Source: Toxonevra muliebris
Taxonomy: Eukaryota > Arthropoda > Insecta > Diptera > Pallopteridae
Direction of reading: 5' to 3'
Assembly (NCBI GenBank): GCA_963691655.1
Contig: OY829326.1
Coordinates: 148,074,998 to 148,138,997 of the forward strand
DNA length: 64,000 nt
Each line of letters starts with the position of its first letter. The stretch's first letter is position 1. Below, piece by piece: positions 12,566-24,570 of the stretch. The translations under genes were made by a program, and so were the position numbers. The notes under the pieces are model-generated. The model saw nothing but the letters and a program-made list of their open reading frames with translations. It ran no database searches and was not told the DNA's origin.

Positions 12566-12885
12566 CTGAGAAGACTTCGATAGTCTTACGGTTAGGGTAC
12601 TAGAGTTTCACCCATGAGGTTGCGAGTTCTATTCCCGTCTTGGCCTGGTAGTTAATTCTCATAACCTATGAAATGATATGAAGTGAATGAGATGTATAAG
12701 AAAATGTGCAAATATGGTATACTCCTTGGTAGGCAGTGGCAAAATTGCCAAGTGATAACAAATTGCCACACCTCCTTTAAGAAGCGGCGTTAAACTGTAG
12801 GCCCAAATATGTGAAATCACAATTGGTCATGCTGACCTGAGTGTGTCTCTCGACAGCCACTCCAACCTAGCCTAATCTTTAGTCT
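12566..12885 (+). mobile_element. tRNA-Glu-derived SINE (single head)
   Basis: A degraded tRNA-like head is visible: an A-box-like TAGTCTTACGGTTAGGG (12581-12597), an anticodon-loop segment GTTTCACCC resembling the UUC loop of fly tRNA-Glu, and a B-box-like GCGAGTTCTATTCCCG (12622-12637). The body continues with GTCTTGGCCTGGTAGTTAATTC and GGCGTTAAACTGTAGG (about 12788-12803). The same order occurs on the minus strand at 46290-46532, and the tail motif also at 19955-20040. The head differs from a functional tRNA at many paired positions. The exact 3' limit is uncertain and no target duplication was resolved. Confidence 0.75.
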
Positions 12886-12892
12886 CAAGTTC

Positions 12893-13290
12893 CGAATCGT
12901 GGTTTGAGTTTTGGTCTGAATTTTTGCCAGAAATTTCGTTTGATTTCAGTCTATCTTTTATCTGATTTTGATCTGAATATGTGAATATTTTTGGGTTTGG
13001 ATTTGGTATGTTTTTGGCCTGGGTTTTTTCTAAATTTTAGTCTGATTTGTGGAATGTATTTTTGTTTATTATTTGGTCTGCACTTTGATCTGAGATTTGG
13101 TTTGAATATCGTTATAATTTTTGGTTTATTTCAAGCCTAAGCTTGGTCTGCTTTTGGTCCGAATTTGGTGGACTTTTAGACTTTTGGTGTGGATTATGGT
13201 CAACTTAGGATCTGAGCTAAGGTTTGAATATCTCTATGACTTTTAATCGGATTTTCGGTCTGAATTTTGATTCAATTTCGGAATCACTGT
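12893..13290 (+). repeat. Degenerate array of TTTTGGTCTGAATTT-like units
   Basis: Units such as TTTGGTCTGAATTTTTG, GATCTGAGATTTGGTTTGA and CGGTCTGAATTTTGATT recur every 15 to 30 bases with strong drift. The array also appears before the SINE (12500-12560), so the SINE inserted into it. A similar degenerate array lies at 36590-36910. Confidence 0.65.
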
Positions 13291-16200
13291 TCCATTTATA
13301 TAGCAAAATCTGGTTCCTCATCAATTCAAAATCCAATATCCACCACTGAGTGTAGGGTACCACAAAATACGAACCATCAATGGCAGAAAATAAATATGTT
13401 CACTAATAGTAGCAACATTCCTCTAATATAGTTGTATTCCAATAGGATTTTTTTCCTGGTTTTTGTTGCTGCTCTTGTGACTTGATGCTTTCAAATGACT
13501 ACAATCGCACAGTGATTTTTGTAGTCAATCGAAATTGTGTCTGATGTGATACAATTTCACTGCCAACTCAACCAGCTACAAACTACCAGCAACAGCAAAA
13601 CTGCAATGAATGAATTGTTTTTACAACAACTAAAAAAAAGAGGGAAAATAAAGAAAGACAATCTACTAAATGACGACAGCAATGACGTTGACGACGATGG
13701 CGGCAGTTGGATAACGAAAAACTACAACTAGAAACAAACACACGCATACACATACACATATATATGTAGATTTGTATGTTTGTATATGTTGATTCCTTTT
13801 GGTATTAGAATGCGGGAATCTATGTTTTTTTGGTATCGTTGGCAAAAATATAGAAACTTTTTTTCTTTTTTTTTTTGGTAGGTAGCCATTGAAAAAATTC
13901 ATAGCTGTAGATATATTTGTTCTTTTTTTTGTGAGTATATCAACGCCACACAAAGTTCAATCACTGCCAATAAAGATTTTCAATTGATTTTCATTTCCAT
14001 TCGCTCTCATTCTCCGCACGTTCTGTGTGGGTTTTTGTAGTTGGTGTGAGTAGAAAAGAATCGAGTGAGCGATAGTAAAATGCTACTGCTGTTGCCTCTG
14101 TTAGTGATAGAATAACGCTATGGAATAGAGCCGTGATGAGTGCCTGGCTTAGCTCGCATTTTGAGCATTTGATAGTCGGCTTAAAAACAACAAAACGAAA
14201 TGACGACAGATGAAAATACCAAAATGAAAATGCCTTTTTGAGCGATGATGTAGAAGAATGAACCAAAAACACATAAAAAAAAGAATTACAAAAATTTTAT
14301 TGAATTGTACAATGGGGTGGAATTGAGAAATCAGTGGTAAGGATAAATTTGAAAAATGTGGTATTATGAAAAACTCATATCTCAGTACAATTGGTGAAAA
14401 AATTCATCATACATAGTCTCATGTTTTTTAAAAGATAAAAACTAATATTTATGAAGCATTACCACTGATCACTTTGAGCCTGAAATCAATAGACCCGGAC
14501 GTCCAATCAAGTATTGACAAACTGTTTTGTTTCAACTGAAACATTTTAACATTGAAGAAACATTTCGCTGATAAAAAATTTGTGATTTAAGACTTCTCAG
14601 CTATTTTCTTTCCGACATGCTACCACTGTTCTTACACTAAGGCCAAGTCAATTTCTGATGCGTTTGAAAAATCATTTGATTTGATACACATACACACACA
14701 CACACACAAATCCGAATGCGTTGAACCGAAAAAACAATTGCCTTTCAATTGGCGGCAATTTCTGGCATTGATGTGCCGAATCTGGAATAATTTCCACAAA
14801 TCAAATAAAAAAGTCTAACTGGCAGAATTAATGAAAATGCCACGCGCCATTTTAACACTTTGTCGACTATTTTTTGGCAATATGGTTTTGCTAATTTCAG
14901 TTCATTTTTTATATTATGTTCAGAAAATTGGTAAAAGTTAATGAAATTTGCTAAAGCTAATTAAATTTTTGCATTACTTTTGCTTATATTTTTAATTAAT
15001 TTATTAATTTTTACAGTAGTTACAATAAGAATATTTTTAATTAAACAAAATTATATTTACTTTGAATTACAATTGAAAACAGAAAATCATAAATGGTGAA
15101 AATCATAAAATCTGCAAGGGCTGCGAGATTTTTTGATATTCAATTCTAATGATAAACAGTTCAAAACTTTAAACGGCTGAACTTTCCTCGCTGAGGAATC
15201 TCTTACGAAACATATGTATCAAAACATTCTTGTCTCGATAGCGACTCCAGGCTTTACAGTTAATTTTTGTACATAACAGGTAGACTAAGAAGTTAAGGTA
15301 GTGCTACTTAAGGGGGGAAATAAAGTTAGATGGTTAAAAAAAATCGATTTTTTTTTATTATTTCATAAATTGTTAGTAAATCTATTGAAAACTATGTTCC
15401 CAAAATTTTAAATGAAAATTCCGACTCGTTCTATTGTTATAAGCCATTAAAGTGAGTAGCTCTCTTTCAGGCCCCGAGCACGACACGTTTTTCTCAAACG
15501 ACTTTTTGATGTGTAAACATTTTAGCTCACGGTATGGGCAAAATTTCAAATGTGTAAAATGTAAGAATAACTGTATCGTAAGATGTAAGATAACTGTAAC
15601 GTCCAGTTCCTCTCTCGCTCACACTACTGCGCGGCAAGACTGTGCTACTCTAACCAACAAAGAGACAGAAGAAGAGAGGGGGAAATTAAAATACGAGCGG
15701 AGTTTGTTTGTTTATGTTTCGATCAATTTACTCACACATATATGTACATACGAAAACAAAATGTGTGTGTACATTTATTCGTGGCAGAATTATTTGTTGG
15801 TGTTAAACGTGTGGAGATCAACTAGGTTTTGAATTCGGTTAGATAGATTGGAATAAAATTAAATATTTTTTAAAATATAAAAACAATACAAAATGATAAT
15901 AATAAAGAATATAGGTTTCAATAAATGTATAAACAAAATGTAGTAATAATGATAGCAAACCACGGCATTATACCAATTTTGCTTTGTACATTAACCTTAG
16001 AAAGGCTACACTTTTTTTATCTATGTAAATAGCAAAAATATTAAAAAGAAAAAATCAAACTTATTTATTATAAAATCACTTATTTACTTCAATAAAAATA
16101 CATTGTTTCTTATTTTTATTAAATGCAGTTAAGGCAAATCTCTTTGCGGTGCTTTTAAAAAGTAGTGGTGTGACTGGTCACCCCTGTTGCTTTTCTTATC

Positions 16201-18056
16201 GTCGCCTGAGAATTGATTTGGCGTATGTGTGTACAAATTAATATACCTATACGACGTTATGTAAAATTTTCAAATCTAATAAAATTAAAAATCGACAGGA
16301 AGAAAAACCTAAAGCGCGGAAAAAAAGATGCAATTGCAGTTGCTTATATGCGAGCATATCGTGCCCGCTGCATTAAGTAAAAGAAAAATGATTCAACTAC
16401 AACATATCAGCCCTATTCTCGATTTGGTGCAATTGCAAAATATTTCTGCTATCACAACAACAAATACATGCGATATGGAACAAAAATTTGCATTTGCATT
16501 GATGCAAGGCCATTTGCAACATATGGTGAATTGGGCTATTTATTACATATATATAAAAGATAATGATATCTAATAAATTTTTGACTTTATAAAAGAATTC
16601 TTTTAATTTGAATTATTTACCTAAGCATATAGATTATACATCAAATCCCTATAAATGGCTATACATATGTGAGCTTATGTATATGGCATTCAGTTAGTTT
16701 AACTGTTTACACATCGAATATTTTGCGTGCCTTGCACGCATCCATTGTTTTTTTTTTTAACTTGCGTACACGCTAGTTTGAAAAGTTTTCAACCAATCGT
16801 TTTGAAAATTGGCAGTTACTTTCTTCCAAGTATTGCGCTCTATATCAACCTAAAATCGGTATATTATCATTATTTAAAATTCCAATCTCGTTTGATTTAA
16901 GAATTGAATTTAAGATTCTGGAAGAATTTGGAACAATTCTGCATAATATTTGGTTTGGTTCATTTTGATCATACTTGCCGCTGCTTCCAGGCCGCTGTGT
17001 GTAAGTTTGCGGGAACCGTAGCTCATTCTGCATTAATCTGAAAACATCTATAATATTTAATGCTTTATACATGTAGATTCTGTGTGAACCTAAAAAAATT
17101 CAAATTTAGAAAATTGTACGAATTAACCCATTTTATATCGGTACCAAAAATCATTATCCAATTCCAAAAATTTTCGTATCATTATTTCCATATGACGCCA
17201 TTCAAAAAAATTTTAAAAGTTGAAGCAGTAAATGACCTACCTCGAAAAAATTAGGTGATCAACTGTGCAACAAAATACACATACTCGTACACAAAATAAG
17301 GAGCAATAAACTTTATTTGCGATCAAAAAGTATACAAACATTACTTTAGAAGTTATTATAAGTTAAAAACTGAAAAATTTATAAAACATTAATTTTTGCT
17401 AACATTTGCCTATAAGTTTTTTCTTAAAGTTTGGTCAGCTGTAGTTTTAGAAATATGTATTGAGCCCTATTTAGTTATAATTTTTACGTAAAGCTTGTAT
17501 TTTTGTCAAGATAAATTCACCATATCAAATGGAAAATAATTATATTTAATATTTTTTGCTAATTTTTATATACAATTTATTCCAAAAAAGTTATGTCTCT
17601 TTGCTAATCCCTTTGAGCTGGGTAAAACCAAAGAGGTTTAAATTGTGAAAGCAATTTTAAAGCCAACATATGTTGAAATATTTTATAGCTATTATTTTTG
17701 AAATAAGTTTTGAAAAGTTACAGTTTCCTTAAAGGAAACGCAGTACGCAAAAAACGATTTTTTCACTTTGTTAAATATTATTGCAATAAACTTTCTTTTT
17801 CTGAAAATTTCAGAGCATATTTTTAATATGTTGTTTTAAAAAATGTTAAAATTTTTAGAAAGTTCTAATTCTATCGCCCCCTTAATTGATGTTGGACTAT
17901 TATTTTAAATATTTTGAAAAACAAAAATTATTATACAGCAATAGGCTGGACTTACCAGCCTGGATTATTCAAAGTCAATTTCCATTACATCTTTCATTTT
18001 TAGTTTACATTTGACATTTCTTTCTTATTTTTTGTACTTTTTCAAATAATTTACAG
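13290..18056. other. Long stretch without a supported gene
   Basis: It contains a (CA)n tract at 14685-14708 and scattered short open frames (13537-13731, 15452-15832, 16328-16573) without recognisable domains. The 64-codon frame at 13537-13731 ends in an acidic DDSNDVDDDGG run made by GAC/GAT codons and is probably fortuitous. Nothing else was recognised. Confidence 0.4.
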
Positions 18057-18162
18057 CTAAATTATATAACATGGCTCTCTTCTTTCTCTCTGTGCGTGAG
18101 GTCTACTAATATTTTCAAAGAACTTTTGGGCCAGATTTATTTCGATCCTACAGACTACGTAG
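18057..18162 (+). CDS. Candidate internal coding exon (low confidence)
   Basis: A pyrimidine-rich tract ending in TTTACAG precedes position 18057, and a good splice donor (TACGTAG then GTGAGC) follows 18162. The 106 bases between are open in one frame for 35 codons, ending KELLGQIYFDPTDYV in phase 1. That peptide is less biased than the surrounding AT-rich DNA would give by chance. An alternative acceptor after TACTAATATTTTCAAAG (18120) would shorten the exon to about 42 bases. I do not recognise the protein. No partner exon was identified, so a chance combination of splice-like sites cannot be excluded. Confidence 0.3.
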
Positions 18163-18393
18163 GTGAGCGAACCAATATATTTTTAACTTCCTTCCTCATT
18201 ATCCTTCTTTTAGATAATTCATACAAATATTATTTCGTTAGTGTTAAAACAGAAACTTATGATTTATTAACACATTTTGCCACAACTTTATGCACTTCAT
18301 TCATTCATTTTCATTCCGTTTTAAATTACTATATAAATATTTTCGACAACAACGAGAAATGCATCAAAACCCTGTGAATATTCGACTGAATAA

Positions 18394-19211
18394 AGGAAAC
18401 AGCCGCTAACAGAACAAAAACAACAACAACAACAAAAAAAAAACTTTGAACTTTTACAAAATACAAGAGCAAAGCATAAGCAATACGAAAATCTAACTAA
18501 ACATTTAAGAAATTTACACCATCAGCAAACAATACAACAACAACAGCTACAAAAAGAACAAAACAGAAAAAAAGTACAAACAAAAATAAAATTTATAAAC
18601 GTGCGGAAAAACGATTCCGCTTTTGCTGCTACTTCTTGTTTTTCTTCAACAATGACGACAACGGCAACGATAGAGCAAATGATGCAGCAGAAGAATCGCA
18701 GTAGAAGACGAAGGCAAAGTTGCTGCTGTTGCATATTATCCTGTTTTGTTGTTGTTGTTCCTGTTGTGTTCCTGTGAACAATCTGTTTCCTAGAGCGCGC
18801 AGCACACTAAACTTTAGAGAGTAAAATGAAGGAAAAATTTGAGCAGCAGTAGCATCAAAGACAACAACAAATATGCATTGTCTATTGTGCAGTCATGCCG
18901 AACGGCAAAATAACTTCACTACTTCATAACACCTACAGCCTTACTCCTCTATCTTCCGCATGATCCTCAATGAGAATATGAAAAGAAAGCAACAGAATTT
19001 CCAAAAACTTCAACTTATGGTGTAGTTTCATATTTTGACAGGAAAGCCAAAAAATCAAAACAATAGCAGAAGAAAACGAAGAAGAAAAAAGCTATAGAAA
19101 ATTTTCGTTGAAGAAACTGATGAATTATTACTAAAGTTATCGGACTGAAAATGCCGTAAATAATAAGTTCAACACACATACAAATAAATTCAATATAGAC
19201 TGACTACAAGC
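18394..19211 (+). other. Candidate 5' exon: CA-rich leader with stop-free frame and strong donor
   Basis: The segment is rich in CAA/AAC and CAG, like long 5' leaders of fly genes, and ends at a near-consensus splice donor (CTACAAGC then GTAAGT at 19212). One frame is free of stops for 127 codons from 18394 to the TGA at 18775-18777. Its first ATG, at 18652, has a fly-like context (CAACA before ATG) and would give 41 residues: a Gln/Arg-rich start, RSRRRRQSCCCC, then a hydrophobic VVVVPVVFL end. Further short ATG frames follow (for example 18896). The low T content of CAA repeats itself suppresses stops, so coding is not proven. A non-coding leader exon is the simpler reading. Confidence 0.3.
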
Positions 19212-19924
19212 GTAAGTTTCTTTCTACGCCTGCTTCTTCTATGCAGTTGTAAGTTTTTATATACACATATTTGTGTTTTTTTTTTTTAATAAAGTAACAA
19301 AATTACGCTTAATTTAAAGTTTTTCTTCCTTTTTTCTTATACCTAAATAAATAAAACAACCTAAAGTCAACTTAAATAAGCTTAATTGCATGAAAAAGAG
19401 AAACACAAATGAAACTTTTTTACTTTTTTCGCAATTTTTCAAAAAATGGAATGAATACTCACTCAAAAGCCTAGTAGTAACTATACACTGTTATGTCAGG
19501 TTGAAGTTGTTCCTGATGAAGAAGAGACATGGCGTTGGTAAAATATTGTTGGCATTTTTAAGCCAATTAGTAGCGAGCATTCATTGTTTGTTTGAGTCAA
19601 GTGTTTGCGAAAAACAAAAAAAATTATAAAAAGTCCATTATGGCAAATGAAGCATGACATTGCTTTTATTATTTATTACTTTTCTTTTTTATATTTTTTA
19701 TATTAAGGTTTGTTAAATTCAAGGAATGAAACAAGAAAATTACAGCACAGAATCAAATTGAATATATAAAAAATTTGGTAATGTATAACGCTGTACCAGA
19801 TCAGTTTAAAAAAATACCTCCAAGTTCTCCTGGAAGATCGACGTCCTCTAGTGGAAGTCTTGGGAACAAATAAATTTGAAAATTGGTTACTCAGCCCCAA
19901 GAACCCTCTCATTCCGGTTTTGTA

Positions 19925-20062
19925 TTTATGGCACCGCTGCCCATGGAGACCTTAGGCCGCGCTTTTTGCATCCAGTCATGTTGTGTGAGCTACGAATGGA
20001 AAAACCTACAGTTTAATGCCGAATCAGAACGGCGGAGTGAAAAGTTTTTTTTTTAGACGATT
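19925..20062 (-). mobile_element. SINE-related 3' fragment
   Basis: Read on the minus strand, the segment contains GGCATTAAACTGTAGG, preceded by CCGCCGTTCTGATTC and followed by a moderately GC-rich tail. The block GGCGTTAAACTGTAGG is shared with the SINEs at 12.8 kb and 46.3 kb. No tRNA-like head is visible, so this is either a 5'-truncated SINE or the tail of a LINE sharing the block. Confidence 0.45.
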
Positions 20063-20335
20063 TTTGCTGTTGGGAGTTGTGTTTAAAACATTGCAGATTT
20101 CTCAAGGCCATATCTCAAAAATATGACCATTTACAGTCGAACTATATGTCATTCCATGTTCAGGAGTACTCTCCCTTTCATTTTATTTTGAAAGTTACTC
20201 TGGTGCTAAAAAGTCAATTTGTAAACTTATTTCAAAATATTTTTAACAACACATATTTCTAAAAGATTTATATGGTATTAGATATTCGCCGAATCTTTTC
20301 GCTTCGTCATATAACGAGCGCAACTGAATAGAAGC

Positions 20336-20358
20336 GGAAAGCCACGCCTGGGCTTTCC
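20336..20358. repeat. Short GC-rich hairpin
   Basis: GGAAAGCC and GGCTTTCC form a perfect 8-bp inverted pair around a 7-base loop. It stands out in AT-rich DNA; no role is assigned. Confidence 0.5.
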
Positions 20359-20467
20359 ATGGGTTGTTATGCTATAATAGTCATAAAGAGTATTCCGTGA
20401 TCTTATTAAGCCAGCATTCCTCTAGTGATTTTCTGATTCTCATTTGTATAGTTTTTCACTCCTAGGG

Positions 20468-21998
20468 GCTGTTCACATTTTATGTAACATATTTGTTACG
20501 AAGTGTTACATGGGGGAGAGGGGGGTCATCGATATGTTACGTAACGTCGATTTTATACTACCAAATAGTTTATAAAATTAATTTTCTCCCGCTGAAAAAG
20601 TCAAAATAGAATCTATTTAACGATATTTTTTACTTCCATCGTTATTTTTCTCTAAAAAGTCAAATATAAAAAATAAATTTTAAATCTTAGTTACACTAAG
20701 CGATCAAATCCGATTTGTTTTCTTCGACATGAGGTTTGACTACGGATTCAAAAAGAGAAGGTGATACTGAGCACTTCTGCATTCATAGTTTTTCTAGGTC
20801 AGTAACTGTTTTTGGTTTAAAGTTTCGTCCTGAATCAGTTTGAAAAGTTTAAAAATTAATAAAAAATAGAAAAAATAATCGGATCCTTGTAAAATTAGAC
20901 TGGCTTGACCTCATTTTTTTCCGAAAACGTGACGTGATGGAAAGTTTTTGACCTCAGATTCGTGTTCAATGTGAAAAATTCTTTCGCAAAAACTCCATCT
21001 TATTAGCAGTTTTAGGAGAAAATCTGAATTTTTTAACAAATTATTGCTCAGAGCTCCACGACTAGAAAGATCTCTTTCAATGCTGTGACTTCACGAATTT
21101 AGGGAATATAAGCCAACCTCATCCGGGTACCTTATCATTGATAATGGCCTAAATTTCCAATAATGATCATTTGAAAAAAATGAGCCTCTACTATTTTTGA
21201 TAATTTTTTTGAGGTTGGGTACATCATCAGTAGTGGGAAGTCGATGAGTTAACGAAATTATGTTCTTCGCGATAAAAAAAATGCATTAAAAAATTTAATT
21301 TGATTATTCAGTGAATTTTTTTGTCGCTTTTGGCCACTTTTGAGGTTAAGATTAAAAAAAGTTTTAAGACATTTATCTACTTTTGTCCTTAGTCTGATAG
21401 GATCCATCAAATGCATCATCGATTTAATTTATTGTATTTAAAAATCGGTTGGATAAAAATTATTTTTGAATATTTTCTTCGAATGAAAACCCAAATTTGA
21501 TGCTCTTTCAGAATCTGAGCTCAAAATTTCGATTAGACACCGAGAAAATATGGTCGATGGAAACGTGAAAAACGTGAAAATTTTCGAAAAAAATATTTTT
21601 CACATTTTTTTTCACAATAATACCGCAAAGGTATCAACTTTTTACTATGATCAGAGGTGATCGTGGCACTCGAACATTAAGAGGAATTTTTTTCAGAAAA
21701 TTTCATCGACGCGTTTTTTCAAAATGGCGGCGAGAATGAAAAAATTTTATAAAAATCTTAATCTATCGTTTTCTTAAAAACTATAAACTTTAGAAAAAAA
21801 TTTCATTTTCAGTTTTTGGAGACAATTTTTGATATTCGAAAATTTCAAAAAATCTAATTTTTCAAAAATACCTGAAAAATTGCCTCAAATTTCGCGTTGG
21901 AATAGAGGTATTGCATTATTTTTTTGGTCCGATAACATAATAAATAAACACGTTGAAAAGTTAGTAAAAACTTTGATCACCTCGGCGTTAATGGGTTA
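20468..21998 (-). repeat. Copy B of the long interspersed repeat (mate at 2424-3845)
   Basis: The reverse complement matches 2424-3845 over several long blocks (20690-20870, 20940-21180, 21340-21480). This copy is longer: 21490-21960 has no counterpart in copy A. On the minus strand it begins TTAACCCATTAACGCCGAGG and ends in a CCCCCCTCTCCCCC block, then ATGTAACACTTCGTAAC and GTGAACAGCCCC. The outer end, GGGGCTGTTCACATTTTATG, looks like a transposon terminus, but no matching inverted terminus was found at the other end. No protein was recognised. Confidence 0.7.
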
Positions 21999-21999
21999 A

Positions 22000-24327
22000 G
22001 AAAGTTTTAGCTAAACAAAAAATATATATCGTTTGGTTATCAAAGCAATTACTTTAATATTAAATTTCCCTTAATAACTTTAAATCTTTTTCTCTTTCTC
22101 AAACATTCCATAAACTAACAATTGCATTTACATACATACCGACATACACTTTAAAAACTTCAAAAATCCATTTGAATGCATAATAATCACGTATTTGTTT
22201 CAACGTAAACAGTTTCTACAAGTACATTCTACATCCTCTTCAGTAACTATGTAGGTATGTATGTAAGGTCGTATGTCCTCCCTCTATACTCTACACTTTG
22301 CAACGGATATATGATTAAAATTCAGCATGAGCATGTACAAATCTAATAATTCTTTTCCAACTGTCACTCCATTAGCGAAAATGCGCTGAAATGAGTAAAG
22401 TTTATGCTATGGTCTGCAAAAATATATTTGTTTTTTTTTTTTTTTTTTTGTATGATGTTATGTGTGAGTGTGTGTTTTCTTGTTATACATACACGTACGT
22501 AAATATTACAACAACACTTTAAGCAAATGCAATATCAGTAGAGGCAAAAGCAAAACAAAAAGGACAACGGCCACTTCCGTGCTGCATTCGTCATCATCTT
22601 TATTATAATAGTAACTACCTAGTAGTTTTATACTCTTCTATACTCGCCTCCTTACATTTTTTCACTCGCTCTTTCTCTCTCTCTCTCTTTGTTGCTCTCT
22701 CATATACTTTCTTCGTCGTTCATTGTGCTGCTGCTTCTACTTGTCCGGCATACGAATGAAGCATATTTATAGGAGTTTAGATTGAGTTTCTCTCACTTGC
22801 TTTATTTTTTATTTTATTTGAATGTAAATGCATATGGAATTCAATGTTGTTGTTGCTTTTGTTGCTGCTGTTGGCTCTTCGCAATAAGTTTTATAACACA
22901 AATATGAGTTCAGCTTTTTGGGGTTCGACGATTTATTTTGCACAAGTTTTAATTTCCGGCAAATTTCCTAGTGCAATTTCCCTTAGTTTTTTATATGTAT
23001 GAATGTATGAATGTATGTATTCATGGTAGTTTTAAAACTAGTGTGGAAATTGTGTTCGATATGCTCGTATTTTACTTGCCAAGTGTGCATAGATAAAAAA
23101 AAATTGAATTTGGCGTAAATGAGCTAAAGCATTTCCTGCTAGCTGTAGTTAATTTTATTTGTAATTTATTTCCCTACACTAGCCATTATCAGTCGCAAAC
23201 ACACACACACACTCACACATAACAAACAAAATTTGCATATATTCAAATATGCACGGGTATGTACTAAAGTGTAAGTTTCAACCAAAATATGCACTAAAAA
23301 CACAAATGTAATTTCCTCTAAAATCACTGAAAAATTAAACTGTTTACCAAAGCTGTCCATCATTTTATATAGAGAGAGGTTTATCTTAATGTTGTTGCTG
23401 TTGTTTTTGTAGTTGCTTTTGCTGCTATTGTTGCTTAGGTATGTAGTTTGTCTGTCCGCAGGTGTTCAACTATCATGAAATTTCATTTCCTTCATTTCTA
23501 TAACAATTTATGCCAAAAAGCATCATATACATCATCGTCATCGCCATCGCCATCAACATCATCAGCAAACATCATCACCTCTACATACATAAATAGCCCT
23601 AGTGGTACATAGTTAGTTGTTTGAGCAACTAGTACCTATTAAATTTCAACAACTTTACTGTCATTTTAGTTGCATTTGCATCATCATTGTCGCCGTCGTC
23701 ATGAAGCGAGTGAGATAGCACTGGTTTATTCATAGTAAGCCACTCACTAACTCATCCACTTTTTGTACACTCATTCATTCTAACTTACACTCACACTTCT
23801 ATACAATTCATTGCTATTCTGTAACACAATGTGCGCTTGTGTTGGTTAAGGTCCCTTGTGGTGCAGCAGCAAAAGCAGCAACAGCACAAGAGCATCATCA
23901 GGTATTTGTTGTCAATTATTTCATTAACACAACCATGAGCTTTACAGGAGTAAGGGAGCACTGGAGCGTGCAGCTTGAGTTTATTTATGTACTATAAGTG
24001 AATTATGTTTACATCGAAAAAAAGTTTATTGTCCTTGTTGTTGTTTGGGTCCTTCAATCAAGCGTCAAACTCTCTGTTGGGTTTGATAAAGTTCTCATTG
24101 ATTTTATTGAAATAATGACAATGTGAAATAATGACAATGTGATTAGTTATTTTCATATAACATTTCAGGGTACAAAATTTTAATATTAAAATGATATTTT
24201 AGTTAGCAATATATGTAGATGATTGCCATTTTTGGTAGGTAGATTCGTGTGGCTTCATTAATTCTTCTTTGTGTTAAAATTCTATAATCTATATATGAAA
24301 ACATTTTTACGCGAGGGTACGAGAATT
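22000..24327. repeat. Simple-sequence-rich stretch
   Basis: It holds a CT-rich tract (22663-22700, with seven to eight CT units), T-runs at 22430-22449, TTGTTG and GCTGCTG runs, ATCATCGTCATCGCC-type CAT/CGC repeats at 23523-23570, and a (CA)n tract at 23200-23219. CT/GA tracts are potential GAGA-factor sites in flies, but no gene is visible beside them. Confidence 0.55.
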
Positions 24328-24329
24328 AT

Positions 24330-24570
24330 ATATTATTATTAGTTAGGAGATTGGCCAACTCAGACACAGACGGATCCCTTTTAATCCCCTACCGCCTGAT
24401 GCCTGTACACTCAAAGCACTTGCAAGCTAGCATGTTCCGGATATGAGCACATATCCTTGTAGGCCAGAGGGCCAATCTCAGAATCCCCAACATATCGATG
24501 ACCGAACATTGCCAACTTTCTGCTCGCCAACGCTGGGCATCGATACAGTATGTGTGCCAATTTTTTTAAG
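24330..24570 (-). mobile_element. 3' stub of an RNase H-type LINE
   Basis: The minus strand reads LAHILYRCPALASRKLAMFG, the H-x4-C half of the C-terminal zinc-knuckle typical of I/Loa-like LINE ORF2 proteins. About 45 further codons follow, then a tail ending in TAATAATAATA (24328-24345). The CysCys half and all upstream domains are missing, so this is a 5'-truncated copy. AAT/TAA-repeat tails are typical of the I clade. Confidence 0.6.

Noticed and set aside
15452..15832. 126-codon plus-strand frame
   Set aside because: Composition follows the local sequence and no motif is recognisable. The CXXC words (KCVKCKNNC) looked zinc-finger-like, but no matching His/Cys spacing follows.
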